Of a DNA stretch of 64,000 nt, positions 44,950-54,023 are shown in pieces; position 1 is the stretch's first letter, and each line of letters starts with the position of its first letter. The DNA is from Clostridia bacterium 41_269 (GTDB lineage Bacteria > Bacillota > DTU086). The stretch lies in assembly GCA_001508005.1 (NCBI GenBank), contig LGEZ01000007.1:1-64000 (forward strand), read 5' to 3'. Both the position numbers and the translations under genes were made by a program. The notes below the pieces were generated by a model. That model saw nothing but the letters and a program-made list of their open reading frames with translations, did not search any database and had not been told where the DNA came from.

Positions 44950-46035
44950 CTATATTTCTACCAAAGTATATTCCAAACTACCCATTCCAATACGAGCAGC
45001 ATGTTCCAGCTGGTGCATAGCATTTAATTTTCCATAAGAAACTTCAGCCAAGTTCCTTTTATTAGCTTCTGCTGTAAGATCAAGGGTGGCTTTATCAATG
45101 GCTACAGGATCAAAAGAACCCAAAATGCCAATGTCAGAAATTATTTTTTCCTGCTTTTTATCCAAACAGTCACAGTCTTTGGTCATATTAACCAGAACAT
45201 TTATAAAAAAGCATTTATCTTCTTTCCCTTTTATTACTCCATATGCGTGCTCAGCCATCTCCTTTTGAACAATAACAGAATCCCGCCCAAAATTATACTC
45301 AACAGCGCCGAAGCGGCAGACAGCAAGACATTCCCCACAGCCTATACATTTTTCACTATTTATAAAAGCTGAACTGCCCCTTTCCTCAATAATATTCTCA
45401 GGACACCACTCTATACATTTGCCGCACAGCCGGCACTTACTTTCTTTTATGGTAGGCTTCATGGAAGAATGCTGGCGCATTTTCCCCATCCTGCTGGCAA
45501 GCCCCATTCCAAGGTTTTTAATACACGCTCCTAGAGCGGTAAGCATATGCCCTGTGGGATGGGAAATTATAACCATTGCGTCGGCAAGGCGGATCTCCCG
45601 GGCTATTTTTACCGTTTTGTTCAGCTCGCCGTTAATTTCCACTTCTATCTCCGTATTACCCGCTAGGCCGTCGGCCATAATAAAGGGCGCCCCCACCTGA
45701 TCTATGCCAAACCCGCGCCTGTGAGCATGCATTATATGCTTAATTGCATTTTCCCGCTCTCCTTTATAAAGTGTTGAGGTTTCCGTTAAAAAAGGCAGTC
45801 CTTCATTTTCTTTAACTTTTTCTACCACTGCTCGAGCAATCTCAGGATGCATATGGGTGATATTGTTTTTTTCTCCCACATGTACCTTAATGGCAACAAA
45901 ATCCCCTGGGCTTATGCACTTTTCTGCTCCAGCAGCATCAAATATTTCTTTCGTTTTCTGGGCCTGTTCATATGGAGTACTTCCATTCTTCAACCTTGCA
46001 AAATAAACCTTAGCTGCCATCATGCCCCTCCCCAT
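44950..46035 (-). CDS. DUF362 / 2x[4Fe-4S] ferredoxin-domain protein
   Basis: 361 residues. The N-terminal and C-terminal parts form the DUF362 domain (GDFVAIKVHVGEKNNITHMHPE; VDFDPVAIDKATLDL-like ending). A dicluster ferredoxin insert lies at about 200-245 (CRLCGKCIEWCPENII and CIGCGECLAVCRFGAV, eight cysteines). The family is widespread in anaerobes and of unknown function; some members are annotated as Fe-S centre or 4Fe-4S-protein partners of oxidoreductases. Monocistronic with its own terminator. Confidence 0.88.
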   Translation of the reverse strand: MGRGMMAAKVYFARLKNGSTPYEQAQKTKEIFDAAGAEKCISPGDFVAIKVHVGEKNNITHMHPEIARAVVEKVKENEGLPFLTETSTLYKGERENAIKHIMHAHRRGFGIDQVGAPFIMADGLAGNTEIEVEINGELNKTVKIAREIRLADAMVIISHPTGHMLTALGACIKNLGMGLASRMGKMRQHSSMKPTIKESKCRLCGKCIEWCPENIIEERGSSAFINSEKCIGCGECLAVCRFGAVEYNFGRDSVIVQKEMAEHAYGVIKGKEDKCFFINVLVNMTKDCDCLDKKQEKIISDIGILGSFDPVAIDKATLDLTAEANKRNLAEVSYGKLNAMHQLEHAARIGMGSLEYTLVEI

Positions 46036-46132
46036 TTATTAAATATTGCTTTACCGACATTTTGATACTACATTATTTAGTTAAAACTGACAAGCATTAC
46101 CTTGCTTTTTTTACATTGCTTTTACCAAAAGA

Positions 46133-46183
46133 TAAAAAAGCAGGGATTTCATCTGATTCATTTGCAGTAGAATATCCCTGCTT
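46133..46183 (-). terminator. Terminator of the chemoreceptor gene
   Basis: AAGCAGGGAT / ATCCCTGCTT with a long loop, followed on the minus strand by TTTTTTATC. Confidence 0.8.
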
Positions 46184-46199
46184 TAAAAGATTTTATTTA

Positions 46200-47906
46200 T
46201 TACGCCAGCCTAAACTGTTCCACAGTTTTATTTAATTCTTGTGCAAGCTCCGCCAGTTTTTCTGCCGAGCTAGCAACTTCTTCCATAGAAGCATTTTGTT
46301 CTTCTGTAAACGAAGCAGTCTCCTCCAGCCCTGCTGTTGCCTGTTCCGTTAACTCCAGCAGACTTTCCATAGCCTGCGTGATATTTCTGCTTCCCTCTGC
46401 AATTTCCTGAGTTGCAGCTGAAATTTCCTGCACCTTTCCGCTCAGCTCATTAATATGTGAAGCAATGGCACGGAAAGCTTCCTCAACTTTAGCAATAACC
46501 TCTGTTCCAGCATTAACCCTAAGGGTGCTTTCCTCCATAGCTGCAACTGCTCTTTCTGCTTCCTGACCTATCACACCTATAAGAGCAGCAATTTCTTCTG
46601 CTGCATTGGACGATTCTTCTGCAAGCTTCCTCACTTCTTCAGCAACCACAGCAAAACCTCTACCTTGGTCTCCAGCCCTTGCAGCTTCAATGGCAGCATT
46701 TAAGGCCAAAAGATTTGTTTGGTCTGCAATATTTGTTATCATATCTACTATTTTTGCTATTTCCTTTGATTTTTGTCCCAAACCTTTTATAACATCAGAA
46801 GTCTCGTCAGTTTTCTGCTTGATGCTTATTATCTGATCATGGGCATCCTTAACAAATTTACTGCCGTCTGCAGATGCGCTATTGGTATTATGTGCAAGCT
46901 CAGCAATGGATCTTAAATTTCCTGCTGTATTCTGCATTTTTGCATCCATTTCCTGTACTGTTTCCGTTACATTCTGAGCTTTTTCAGCCTGATTCTGTGC
47001 AGCTGAAGAAAGATCCTGTATGGTTGAAGCCACCTGTTCCGTAGCACTGGTAGTCTCCTCAGCACTAGCACTCAGTTGCTGCGATGAGGCAGCCACCTGC
47101 TCTGAAGCTTCTGCCACTTCATTTATCAGCCTGCGCAGGTTTTCAAAACCTTTACCCAGAGCATTAAGCATTTCTCCCAATTCATCAGCGGAGCTGCTTG
47201 ACGGAATTTCCCTAAAATCACCTTCTGCCAGTTTATTTGCAAAATAAACAGCAGTTTCAATGGGCTTGAGAATGCTCCTGCTCATCAGATAACTCAAAAC
47301 TATTAGAACAATCAAACCTGCTGCAATAAAAGCAATAATCATGGTAGTTGCCTCTCGGTAATCCTCATGGGCCCTTTTTCTAGTCTCTTCAGCCTGGGCA
47401 AGAGAAGCTTCAGTAAGCCCGTCCAAGGGCCCCCTTGCATTCTCAAAGGCAATATTGATCTCTTCTTCCAGAGCTGCAGCTTGGGCTTTTGCCTCAGGGG
47501 TTCCCTTCTGCAATACACTGAGATATTCATCTATATATTTCCTGAACTCATCTCTAGCAGACTCATGTTGAGAAATTAGCTCCTTTTGTTCTTGGGTAAC
47601 AGCATATTTTGCATAATCGTTTACTCTGTCCACAACCTGCTGGTAATTTTCATCAATATCACCAATAAACCCCTCCCATTCCTGTGAACCCGGGATGGTT
47701 TCAAAAATATCCTTAACCGCTACTAGAACCTGATATAAATCCCTGTCGGCATTAAGAATCAACTGTACACTGGGAAGATACATATCGGTCATTTTTGATG
47801 TGTCCTCGTTGAGTTTGGAAAGGTTGCTTATCCCTATGTAGCCAATAATCAGTGACACTATAGCGGCTACCGCTGTAATAATAACTAAACGTGTTTTTAT
47901 TTTCAT
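46200..47906 (-). CDS. Methyl-accepting chemotaxis protein
   Basis: 568 residues from the ATG at 47906 (AGAGGTG upstream). Membrane helix 1 ([20 protein letters not shown]), a periplasmic four-helix-bundle sensor (about 35-185), helix 2 ([21 protein letters not shown]), HAMP (about 210-262) and a long cytoplasmic coiled-coil signalling domain whose tip is [31 protein letters not shown]-type segments near the end are typical methylation regions. It is under a c-di-GMP-I riboswitch. No che genes are nearby. Confidence 0.93.
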   Translation of the reverse strand: MKIKTRLVIITAVAAIVSLIIGYIGISNLSKLNEDTSKMTDMYLPSVQLILNADRDLYQVLVAVKDIFETIPGSQEWEGFIGDIDENYQQVVDRVNDYAKYAVTQEQKELISQHESARDEFRKYIDEYLSVLQKGTPEAKAQAAALEEEINIAFENARGPLDGLTEASLAQAEETRKRAHEDYREATTMIIAFIAAGLIVLIVLSYLMSRSILKPIETAVYFANKLAEGDFREIPSSSSADELGEMLNALGKGFENLRRLINEVAEASEQVAASSQQLSASAEETTSATEQVASTIQDLSSAAQNQAEKAQNVTETVQEMDAKMQNTAGNLRSIAELAHNTNSASADGSKFVKDAHDQIISIKQKTDETSDVIKGLGQKSKEIAKIVDMITNIADQTNLLALNAAIEAARAGDQGRGFAVVAEEVRKLAEESSNAAEEIAALIGVIGQEAERAVAAMEESTLRVNAGTEVIAKVEEAFRAIASHINELSGKVQEISAATQEIAEGSRNITQAMESLLELTEQATAGLEETASFTEEQNASMEEVASSAEKLAELAQELNKTVEQFRLA

Positions 47907-48065
47907 AAACCACACCTCTTATAACTGAAATCTAAGATGAGCTTTTTCCTTTTTTTAAACTATTAAATTTACGCTCACACCCCTTTTACATAAATTAAAC
48001 CTGCTTCCTTCAACAACAGCAGGCTGCCTATGGATATAAATGGATATAAATGTGTGCAAATAAAA

Positions 48066-48148
48066 TTGGCAGCCTGGCAGTCATAGCCCATCGGGGCTTT
48101 AGACCCAAAGCTTTGCGCCCCTGCCTTTCGACAGGTTTGCCCTTTTCG
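48066..48148 (-). ncRNA. Cyclic-di-GMP-I (GEMM) riboswitch upstream of the chemoreceptor
   Basis: On the minus strand the aptamer core reads AAAAGGGCAAACC (5' side, with the tetraloop-receptor region), CTGTCGAAAGGCAG (GNRA-capped P2), GGGGCGCAAAGC, then CTAAAGCCCCGATGGGCTATG and TGCCAGGCTGCC. These are the GEMM-I consensus elements in order. The 3' strand CAGGCTGCC is exactly complementary to GGCAGCCTG further down (near 48024-48032), and a CCTGC/GCAGG hairpin with TTTAATTT follows, a plausible expression platform. It links chemotaxis to second-messenger level. Confidence 0.9.
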
Positions 48149-48267
48149 TAGGAAATTTTGGGTAATATCAGCATCTGGCATTAAATTTTCGATAAATATC
48201 ATTCATTTCCTGCCTTTTTTAAATAAAATACGAATTTTTGCATTTTAAATTTAAAATAATTCGTAGG

Positions 48268-48297
48268 TAAAAATAATGGAGAGGTTTTCACCTCTCC
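48268..48297 (-). terminator. Terminator of amtB-glnK
   Basis: GGAGAGGTG / ACCTCTCC hairpin on the minus strand followed by ATTATTTTT, 47 bp beyond the glnK stop. Confidence 0.85.
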
Positions 48298-48343
48298 AAC
48301 CTCTCCAATTAACTTCTCCATTACTTTTTAAATGTTTAATACC

Positions 48344-48682
48344 TCATAAAGCTTTTTCACCTTTCTCTTTTGTTCTAATCCTAACAACATCATCTATTGG
48401 AGAAATAAATATTTTTCCATCTCCCTCACTATTGGTACTGCACGTCTCACTTATTATGTCGATCACCCTTTCCACATCCTCATCCTTAACAACCATCATC
48501 AGCATCAGCTTAGGAAGCATATCAACCTTATAGTTTCCTGCCCGCCATTCCAAATAAATTCCTCCTTGATTCCCCCTTCCTTTTACTTTAAAAACTGTCA
48601 TCCCTATAAAGCCGCTGCTTTCCAGCTTTTCTTTAAGAGCTTCCAGCTTTTCTTCCCTTATAACAGCCTCAATTTTTTTCAT
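48344..48682 (-). CDS. glnK: Nitrogen regulatory protein P-II (GlnK type)
   Basis: 112 residues, standard P-II length. IEAVIREEKLEALKEKLE opens the fold, the T-loop is GRGNQGGIYLEWRAGNYKVDMLPK and the C-loop region GKIFISPIDDVVRIRTKEKGEKAL carries the ATP-binding residues. The T-loop tyrosine is at the usual uridylylation region (Y in GGIYLEW is not the canonical Y51). It sits 15 bp downstream of amtB, the usual partnership for controlling ammonium uptake. Confidence 0.94.
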   Translation of the reverse strand: MKKIEAVIREEKLEALKEKLESSGFIGMTVFKVKGRGNQGGIYLEWRAGNYKVDMLPKLMLMMVVKDEDVERVIDIISETCSTNSEGDGKIFISPIDDVVRIRTKEKGEKAL

Positions 48683-48697
48683 AAAGCTGCACCTCCC

Positions 48698-49918
48698 TTA
48701 TAATCCGCCGTAAGCTTCTTCACCATGGGCTGAAATGTCAAGACCAATGAGTTCTTCTTGGGGTTTGACACTCATGCCCAACATCACGTCAATTGCCTTA
48801 GCAATTACGAACGTAGCTACAAAGGAAAAAGCCCAAACCACCGCAACAGCATAAAGCTGCACCCACAGCAGACTTGGATTCCCCAAAATCAAATCGTTAA
48901 TGCCTGCAGCATTAACACTTTTATCTGCAAAAATTCCTGTGGCAACAGCACCCCAAGTTCCTCCCATTCCATGGCAGGCCCATACATCTGAAGATTCATC
49001 AAGCCCGAGCCTTTCTCTCAATTTTATGCAGTAATATGATACTACGGATGCAACGGCCCCTATTATGACAGCACTTCCAACGGTAACAAATCCTGATGCA
49101 GGAGTGATGGCCACAAGACCAACAACAGCACCGGTAGCTATTCCCATGGCACTGGGTTTCCCATAAAGCCAGCTTAAGACCATCCATGCAAGGGCTGCAC
49201 AGGCCGCTGCCGTATTGGTAACCAAAAATGCATTTACAGCAAGCTCATTAGCGCCCAGAGAACTTCCAGCATTAAAGCCAAACCAGCCGAACCATAACAG
49301 GACAGCTCCTAAAATGGTTACTGGAATATTATTAGGCTCCATTGTATAAGAACCAAACCCCATTCTCTTTCTAACAACTAAAGCCAGGGCAAGGGCAGAC
49401 ACTCCCGATGTTATATGAACAACAGTTCCCCCTGCAAAATCTAGGGCTCCAAGATCTTTCAGCCATCCTCCTTTAGCCCATACCCAGTGAGCCACAGGAT
49501 CATATACAAAAGTTGCCCATAAAAGGGTGAACAGAATAAACGAACTAAATTTAATGCGTTCTACAAAAGTACCCGTTATCAATGCCGGCGTAATTATTGC
49601 AAACATCATTTGAAATAACATAAAGAGAAGATGGGGAATAGTTGATGCATAATCGGGATTTGGCTTAAAGCCTACTCCATTTAACAGCAGCCATCTCAAA
49701 GAACCTATAACTCCCCCCACATCAGGACCAAAAGCTAAGCTGTACCCAAAAAGTACCCATTGAACACTTATCAATGCTAAAGTCACAAAACTCATGGTAA
49801 TTGTGGAAATCACATTTTTTCTTCTTACCATTCCACCGTAAAACAGCCCCACAGCTGGTGTCATGAGCATAACCAGAGCTGATGAAATTAAAACCCATGT
49901 AATATCAGCAGCATTCAT
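48698..49918 (-). CDS. amtB: Ammonium transporter
   Basis: 406 residues with 11 membrane helices. The twin-His pore residues lie in [16 protein letters not shown] and [19 protein letters not shown]; the signature FAGGTVVH and [13 protein letters not shown] are typical Amt segments. The ATG at 49918 follows AAAGGAGGG. Passive NH3/active NH4+ uptake under nitrogen limitation, gated by GlnK encoded next. The leader upstream has two strong terminator-like hairpins. Confidence 0.95.
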   Translation of the reverse strand: MNAADITWVLISSALVMLMTPAVGLFYGGMVRRKNVISTITMSFVTLALISVQWVLFGYSLAFGPDVGGVIGSLRWLLLNGVGFKPNPDYASTIPHLLFMLFQMMFAIITPALITGTFVERIKFSSFILFTLLWATFVYDPVAHWVWAKGGWLKDLGALDFAGGTVVHITSGVSALALALVVRKRMGFGSYTMEPNNIPVTILGAVLLWFGWFGFNAGSSLGANELAVNAFLVTNTAAACAALAWMVLSWLYGKPSAMGIATGAVVGLVAITPASGFVTVGSAVIIGAVASVVSYYCIKLRERLGLDESSDVWACHGMGGTWGAVATGIFADKSVNAAGINDLILGNPSLLWVQLYAVAVVWAFSFVATFVIAKAIDVMLGMSVKPQEELIGLDISAHGEEAYGGL

Positions 49919-49948
49919 CAAACCGCCCTCCTTTACGTATTTAAAGCA

Positions 49949-50215
49949 AAAAAGGCGCTTTTCAATTACCGAAAAACGCCTTTGCTTTTCTTCTTATGGT
50001 GCAGCACTGCACCTCAGCAGTGTCATTTGAACATGGCTTTAAAGCCTAACTTAAATGGACACCCCAACAAGAAAAATATAAAGATAGATCATAACTTCTT
50101 TAATAAGCCACCAAACAGCATCCCCCCTTTCCCCAAAATTAAAAAACGTCCTCATGGAGGTTTACCTCCTCTGAGGACGTCTCTGCCCATCTCCAGCCGG
50201 ACTTCCCTGCCCGGA
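49949..50215 (-). promoter_or_regulatory. amtB leader with two tandem terminator-like hairpins
   Basis: On the minus strand the leader passes through a GC-rich hairpin (CCATC/GATGG, 50187-50218), the terminator ACGTCCTCA..TGAGGACGT + T6 (50144-50181), a GGTGCAG/CTGCACC palindrome (49998-50013) and a second terminator AAAGGCG..CGCCTTT + T6 (49949-49985), directly before the amtB site. Two intrinsic terminators in a leader point to attenuation. No glutamine-riboswitch (glnA RNA) or ANTAR signature is seen. Confidence 0.55.
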
Positions 50216-50466
50216 TGGAAAAACATAAATGTTTTTAATTTCCTGTGATTATAAAAAGCCTTTAAATAAGCTGTCAATAAATTTTGGAAAAGAATATTGT
50301 ATACATTGAGCCACAATTTTTATAGGAAAACTTTCTTTTCTGAAATTAATAAAAAGATCATTAAACTAAAATTTTTAATAACTGATTGTACAAACATTTG
50401 GGCACACCCCTATGCATATATTATTATCTAAGGAAATTGAAAATAAATATATGGAGGTGACAGGAG

Positions 50467-51576
50467 CTGCCTACAGGAAGGCTGAAAAAGGCTTTTCTTG
50501 GAGGAAACACCCCTTTAGGGTTTCATTCTTTTTTTGACTACAATTCTATTATCAATCCATCTAATATAAAAAGGCTTTTCATTTTTAAAGGAGGACCTGG
50601 CGTAGGAAAATCGACCTTTATGTGCAAAATTGGCGAAGAAATGCTTAATCAAGGCTTTGATGTTGAATTCTTTTTCTGCTCTTCGGATAATAATTCACTA
50701 GATGGAGTGGTTATACCTCAAATAGGAGTAGCATTAATAGACGGTACCGCACCGCACATTGTTGACCCCAGATATCCCGGTGCAGTAGACGAAATTATTC
50801 ACCTTGGAGAACATTGGGATGAAGGAAAAATAGAAAAAAATAAGGATGAAATTATCAGATTAAACAATGAAATCAGCAGGCTTTTTTCCACAGCATACCG
50901 ATATCTAATGCAGGCCAAAATCCTACACGATGAAATGGAAAGCTATTACAAAGACAGCGGAGCCTTAAATATAGCGGGCCTTAACCAAGCAGCGCGGGAA
51001 ATTGCTGATAAAATTTTCAATGGAAAAGAAAAGAAAAATATCCCTTGGGTACGCCATCTATTTGCCAGTGCCATTACTCCGAATGGAGCCGTTAATCATT
51101 TGGAGAATATTTTTGCATATTTTAAAAAAAGAATAATCTTAAGCGGACCAGCAGGAACAGGAAAATCAACTATCATTAAAAAAATCTATTGGGAAGCTGT
51201 AAATAGAGGATATGATATTGAAGCCTACCACTGCAGCCTAAAACCCAATGAATTGGAACATCTCGCCATTGAGGCCTTAAGTACTGGAATAATCACCAGT
51301 GAATTCCCCCATATCTTTAAGCCTTTTCCAGAAAAAGATGTTATAATAAACATGCTGGAATATGTAGATGAAAGCTGTCTTAAGCCCTATACAGCAGACC
51401 TAGAGGAAGCAAGACGGCGTTATCAAGAAGCATTTACAAGAGCTGTTGATTGTATCAATAAAGCCAAGATGCTTCATGATGAATTAGAAAAGCTGTATAT
51501 ACCAAATATGAACTTTTCAGCTGTTGATAGTTTGCGCAAAGAAATTCTAAAAAAAATTCAAAATTATAAAAAATAA
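50467..51576 (+). CDS. Tandem P-loop ATPase (PRK06851-like), probable CTG start
   Basis: 369 codons from a CTG at 50467, exactly 9 bases after GGAGG; the first ATG (50620) lies inside the protein, after the first Walker A. The protein begins PTGRLKKAFLGGNTPLGFHSF and has Walker A GGPGVGKSTF (around residue 45) and a second Walker A, SGPAGTGKSTII (around 225), each followed by a similar helical half (YRYLMQAKILHDEMESYY and RAVDCINKAKMLHDELEKLY). It is thus an internal duplication. Found in clostridia; function unknown. It has its own terminator. Confidence 0.8.
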   Translation: MPTGRLKKAFLGGNTPLGFHSFFDYNSIINPSNIKRLFIFKGGPGVGKSTFMCKIGEEMLNQGFDVEFFFCSSDNNSLDGVVIPQIGVALIDGTAPHIVDPRYPGAVDEIIHLGEHWDEGKIEKNKDEIIRLNNEISRLFSTAYRYLMQAKILHDEMESYYKDSGALNIAGLNQAAREIADKIFNGKEKKNIPWVRHLFASAITPNGAVNHLENIFAYFKKRIILSGPAGTGKSTIIKKIYWEAVNRGYDIEAYHCSLKPNELEHLAIEALSTGIITSEFPHIFKPFPEKDVIINMLEYVDESCLKPYTADLEEARRRYQEAFTRAVDCINKAKMLHDELEKLYIPNMNFSAVDSLRKEILKKIQNYKK

Positions 51577-51577
51577 A

Positions 51578-51612
51578 TTATCCCTACAGCTTCTGCTGTA
51601 GGGATAATTTTT
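51578..51612 (+). terminator. Terminator of the tandem ATPase gene
   Basis: ATTATCCCTACAG / CTGTAGGGATAAT with loop CTTCTG, then TTTTTAT, starting at the stop codon. Confidence 0.9.
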
Positions 51613-51656
51613 ATATTGTGTAAGGATAATTTATATAAATGAATGGGAATGCCCGC

Positions 51657-52355
51657 TTACTTTATTGGGAAGATGCTTGAGTACCGTCTGTAATAACCTC
51701 TTTTTCGCGTTTTTTCTTTAAAATAATAACCTATAATTATTGCCAATGCTGCTCCCGCCAAAGGCACTGTACTGTGCAGAAAATGGTAGTTGTGAACCAG
51801 GTCCGCAGCAACCTTATCCCCAACAATCATCTCTCCAGCAACATAACCTAGTATACCTGCACCGATATAAATTATTATGGGGAACCGAGCCATCAATCTC
51901 ATTATTAGCGTACTTCCAAATACTACAATAGGAATACTGATCCCCAAACCAATAAGAAGGAGGGTAAAATTACCCCTTGCTACTGCAGCAATTCCCAAAA
52001 CGTTATCCAAACTCATTATCACATCGGCAAAAAGAATGGTTTTTATGGCCGAAATTAAATTGTCGCTTGCCTCAACGTGTTCTTCTTTTTCTCCTAAAAG
52101 GAGCTTTACGGCAATAATAAACAGCAGTATACCACCTATAAGCTGCAAGTATGGAAGTTGCAAGAGCCAAGCTGCGACAAAGGTAAGTACAACGCGGAAA
52201 ACCACAGCACCCACTGTTCCCCAAATTATACCCAACCTCTGAGCCCTTGGCGGCAGGTTGCGGCATGCCATGGCAATAACCACAGCATTATCACCGCTCA
52301 ATACAATATTGATCATCAAGATCTGAGATAAAGCGAGCCAAAAATCATTTCCCAA
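51657..52355 (-). CDS. TerC family (YkoY-type) membrane protein, probable Mn efflux
   Basis: 232 residues, seven or so membrane helices. The two acidic signature segments are NIVLSGDNAVVIAMA and DVIMSLDNVLGIAAVA, conserved metal-site residues of TerC/MeeF proteins. The start is a TTG after AAGGAG. The gene is preceded by a yybP-ykoY (Mn2+) riboswitch, as ykoY is in Bacillus, which supports a role in manganese export/metalation of secreted enzymes. Confidence 0.9.
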   Translation of the reverse strand: MGNDFWLALSQILMINIVLSGDNAVVIAMACRNLPPRAQRLGIIWGTVGAVVFRVVLTFVAAWLLQLPYLQLIGGILLFIIAVKLLLGEKEEHVEASDNLISAIKTILFADVIMSLDNVLGIAAVARGNFTLLLIGLGISIPIVVFGSTLIMRLMARFPIIIYIGAGILGYVAGEMIVGDKVAADLVHNYHFLHSTVPLAGAALAIIIGYYFKEKTRKRGYYRRYSSIFPIK

Positions 52356-52457
52356 TACTTTCTCACTCCTTTTTTAAATTTTTAACAAGATTAAGCCTAA
52401 AACCTTAATACGCCCTTCTAAATGTTTTTCTCATTACCCCCTTTCTTTTTCCCAAAA

Positions 52458-52580
52458 TAAAAGACCTTTGGTGCATGACAAACAACACCAAAGGTCTCAC
52501 CGACACCCTGGAGGATGCCCGACAAGCCAAGCCTACGCTGTAGTGTTGACCTGCCGACAAGCTACTCCCCTTCGGTTTAA
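52458..52580 (-). ncRNA. yybP-ykoY manganese riboswitch upstream of terC
   Basis: On the minus strand the 5' part has GGGGAGTAGC, then GTCAACACTAC and the central GGCTTGGC, and the 3' part GGTGTCGGTGAGACCTTTG. These are the hallmarks of the Mn2+ class. The 3' strand AGACCTTTGGTG pairs either in the aptamer stem or with CACCAAAGGTCT (52461-52473) to form a terminator with TTTTATTTT. Mn2+ would favour the aptamer and let transcription reach terC. Aptamer about 52487-52580, terminator 52458-52498. Confidence 0.9.
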
Positions 52581-52640
52581 AACACCAACTATTTTATTTT
52601 GAATATTACCTGTTTCTATCGTATTCCTATCGCAGCTTGT

Positions 52641-52669
52641 ATTATTAAAAAAATAACTTCTACTGTCAA
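52641..52669 (-). promoter_or_regulatory. Promoter of the terC transcript
   Basis: TTGACA (52664-52669) and AATAAT (52641-52646), 17-base spacer, minus strand. It starts transcription about 60 bp before the riboswitch. The remaining gap to 52870 is AT-rich with no gene seen. Confidence 0.65.
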
Positions 52670-52870
52670 TCCCCTTTTTCTTTTAAAAGATATTAAAAAA
52701 CTTCATTTTTTTTATCTATATACTTAAATCGCTCTTATTTATATTCAATAATATAAATTTCGCAAATTAAAAACAAAAAATTCAAAAAAGGAAAATGGTA
52801 TACCAATATCGAATAAAGTGGATTATTTAGCAAACAGAAAGCAGCATGGTGTGAAAGGGGATAACAGCCA

Positions 52871-53443
52871 ATGAGCAGAAGCGACACTGCAGCTGTTAAA
52901 GCATCCCAAAAAAAATTTGAGTTCAGCTGGCGGGAATATTTTGCAAAGATAAAAAGTAAACCAAGGGAGCATCCCCTGCCCGGTATTAACGGCTTTGATT
53001 TATTCATTTCATGGTTAGGAGCTTTTTTAGGAATCAGCACTGTGGCTTATTTAACCCTTACATATGACGTCCCCCTGATGGTTGCATCTTTCGGTGCCTC
53101 AGCAGTACTTATATATGGTGTTCCAGATGTGCCCCTGGCTCAGCCCAGGAATGTTTTTTTCGGACATGTAATTTCCGCTACAATAGGGGTAATAATTTAT
53201 TACCTTTTCGGATTAACATGGTGGTCTACCGCTCTGGGATGCTCCTTAAGCATTGCCGCTATGCTGGTAACAAAAACTACCCATCCGCCAGCTGGAGCTA
53301 CAGGAATGGTTGCTGTATGGACACAGCAATCTCCCCAGTTTATAATTACCCCAGTAGCCGTTGGGGCACTTATTTTAATTTTCATTGGTCTTATCACTAA
53401 TAATTTATCCCCACGAAGAAGCTATCCAAAATACTGGTTTTAA
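52871..53443 (+). CDS. HPP family membrane protein
   Basis: 190 residues, four membrane helices. The family signature THPPAGATG (around residue 137) gives the family its name; PLAQPRNVFFGHVISA is the other conserved block. HPP proteins are reported as nitrite transporters in cyanobacteria/chloroplasts, but that function should not be assumed here. Monocistronic. Confidence 0.88.
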   Translation: MSRSDTAAVKASQKKFEFSWREYFAKIKSKPREHPLPGINGFDLFISWLGAFLGISTVAYLTLTYDVPLMVASFGASAVLIYGVPDVPLAQPRNVFFGHVISATIGVIIYYLFGLTWWSTALGCSLSIAAMLVTKTTHPPAGATGMVAVWTQQSPQFIITPVAVGALILIFIGLITNNLSPRRSYPKYWF

Positions 53444-53458
53444 AATCATATAAAAAGA

Positions 53459-53483
53459 AGGCACAGGGAAAATACCTGTGCCC
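53459..53483. terminator. Terminator shared by HPP and DUF5320 genes
   Basis: GGCACAGG / CCTGTGCC hairpin. On the minus strand it is followed by TTCTTTTTAT, so it most clearly ends the DUF5320 transcript; the plus strand lacks a good T-run. Confidence 0.7.
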
Positions 53484-53528
53484 TAAATTAAGCTGAGCAG
53501 GAGGCAGGCTAAAAATTTTTAAATAACT

Positions 53529-53882
53529 TTATTCGTCCTTTTCCCCTTTAAGGTCCTTAATACGTCTTTTAACATTCTCAAGACACTCTTCAAAGTATTC
53601 CGCCTGTTCCTTCAGAAGCTCCAGCTGTTTCTCCTTAGAAATCTCAAAGGCAGAGGGGTTAACAAATCCTCCCCATGCCGGCAGCCCTAAGGACGCTCTC
53701 TGCCAGCCGGGAAGTCCCGTTGCATAATACCAGTTGCGGTAACCCCTTCCTCCTCTTCCCCAAAAATGCCTTCCAGGTAGAGGATTTGCAAATCCCGGAA
53801 CAGGGTATCCAGCACAATAACCAGCTCCTCTACCGGTCATTGGACCAAACCCAAGAGGACCAGTGCCATCTCCACGGGGCAT
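53529..53882 (-). CDS. DUF5320 family Gly/Arg-rich protein
   Basis: 117 residues from the ATG at 53882 (GGGAGGTGA upstream). The N-terminus MPRGDGTGPLGFGPMTGRGAGYC is the DUF5320 hallmark. An aromatic/Gly-rich stretch follows (GRGGRGYRNWYYATG), and a C-terminal coiled coil (EISKEKQLELLKEQAEYFEECLENVKRRI). In anaerobes these genes accompany Fe-Mo-cofactor-biosynthesis-like (NifX/NafY) proteins and ferredoxins, but none is adjacent here. Function unknown. Confidence 0.82.
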   Translation of the reverse strand: MPRGDGTGPLGFGPMTGRGAGYCAGYPVPGFANPLPGRHFWGRGGRGYRNWYYATGLPGWQRASLGLPAWGGFVNPSAFEISKEKQLELLKEQAEYFEECLENVKRRIKDLKGEKDE

Positions 53883-53907
53883 ATAATTTTCACCTCCCAA
53901 TATTAGT

Positions 53908-53959
53908 TTTAAACATATGTTCATTATTTATGATACAAAACCTTTTGAACATATGTCAA
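53908..53959 (-). promoter_or_regulatory. DUF5320 promoter with two ACATATGT sites
   Basis: TTGACA (53954-53959) and TATCAT (53930-53935), 18-base spacer. Two GAACATATGT(T/C)-type palindromes lie 35 bp apart: one overlaps the -35 (53946-53958), the other sits just downstream of the -10 (53911-53923). Paired operators flanking the core promoter suggest repression by a dimeric regulator, possibly of ArsR/DtxR type (inference). Confidence 0.55.
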
Positions 53960-54001
53960 TAACAAAATTAAAATTTTTTGAAAATTCCTTTTAAAAAATA
54001 A

Positions 54002-54023
54002 AGCCGAGGAAATTTTCCCGGCT
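54002..54023. repeat. Terminator-like hairpin, left of repeat copy C
   Basis: GCCGAGGAAATTTTCCCGGCT matches, in direct orientation, the hairpin right of the element (54289-54310) except for one extra C in the latter. Confidence 0.8.
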
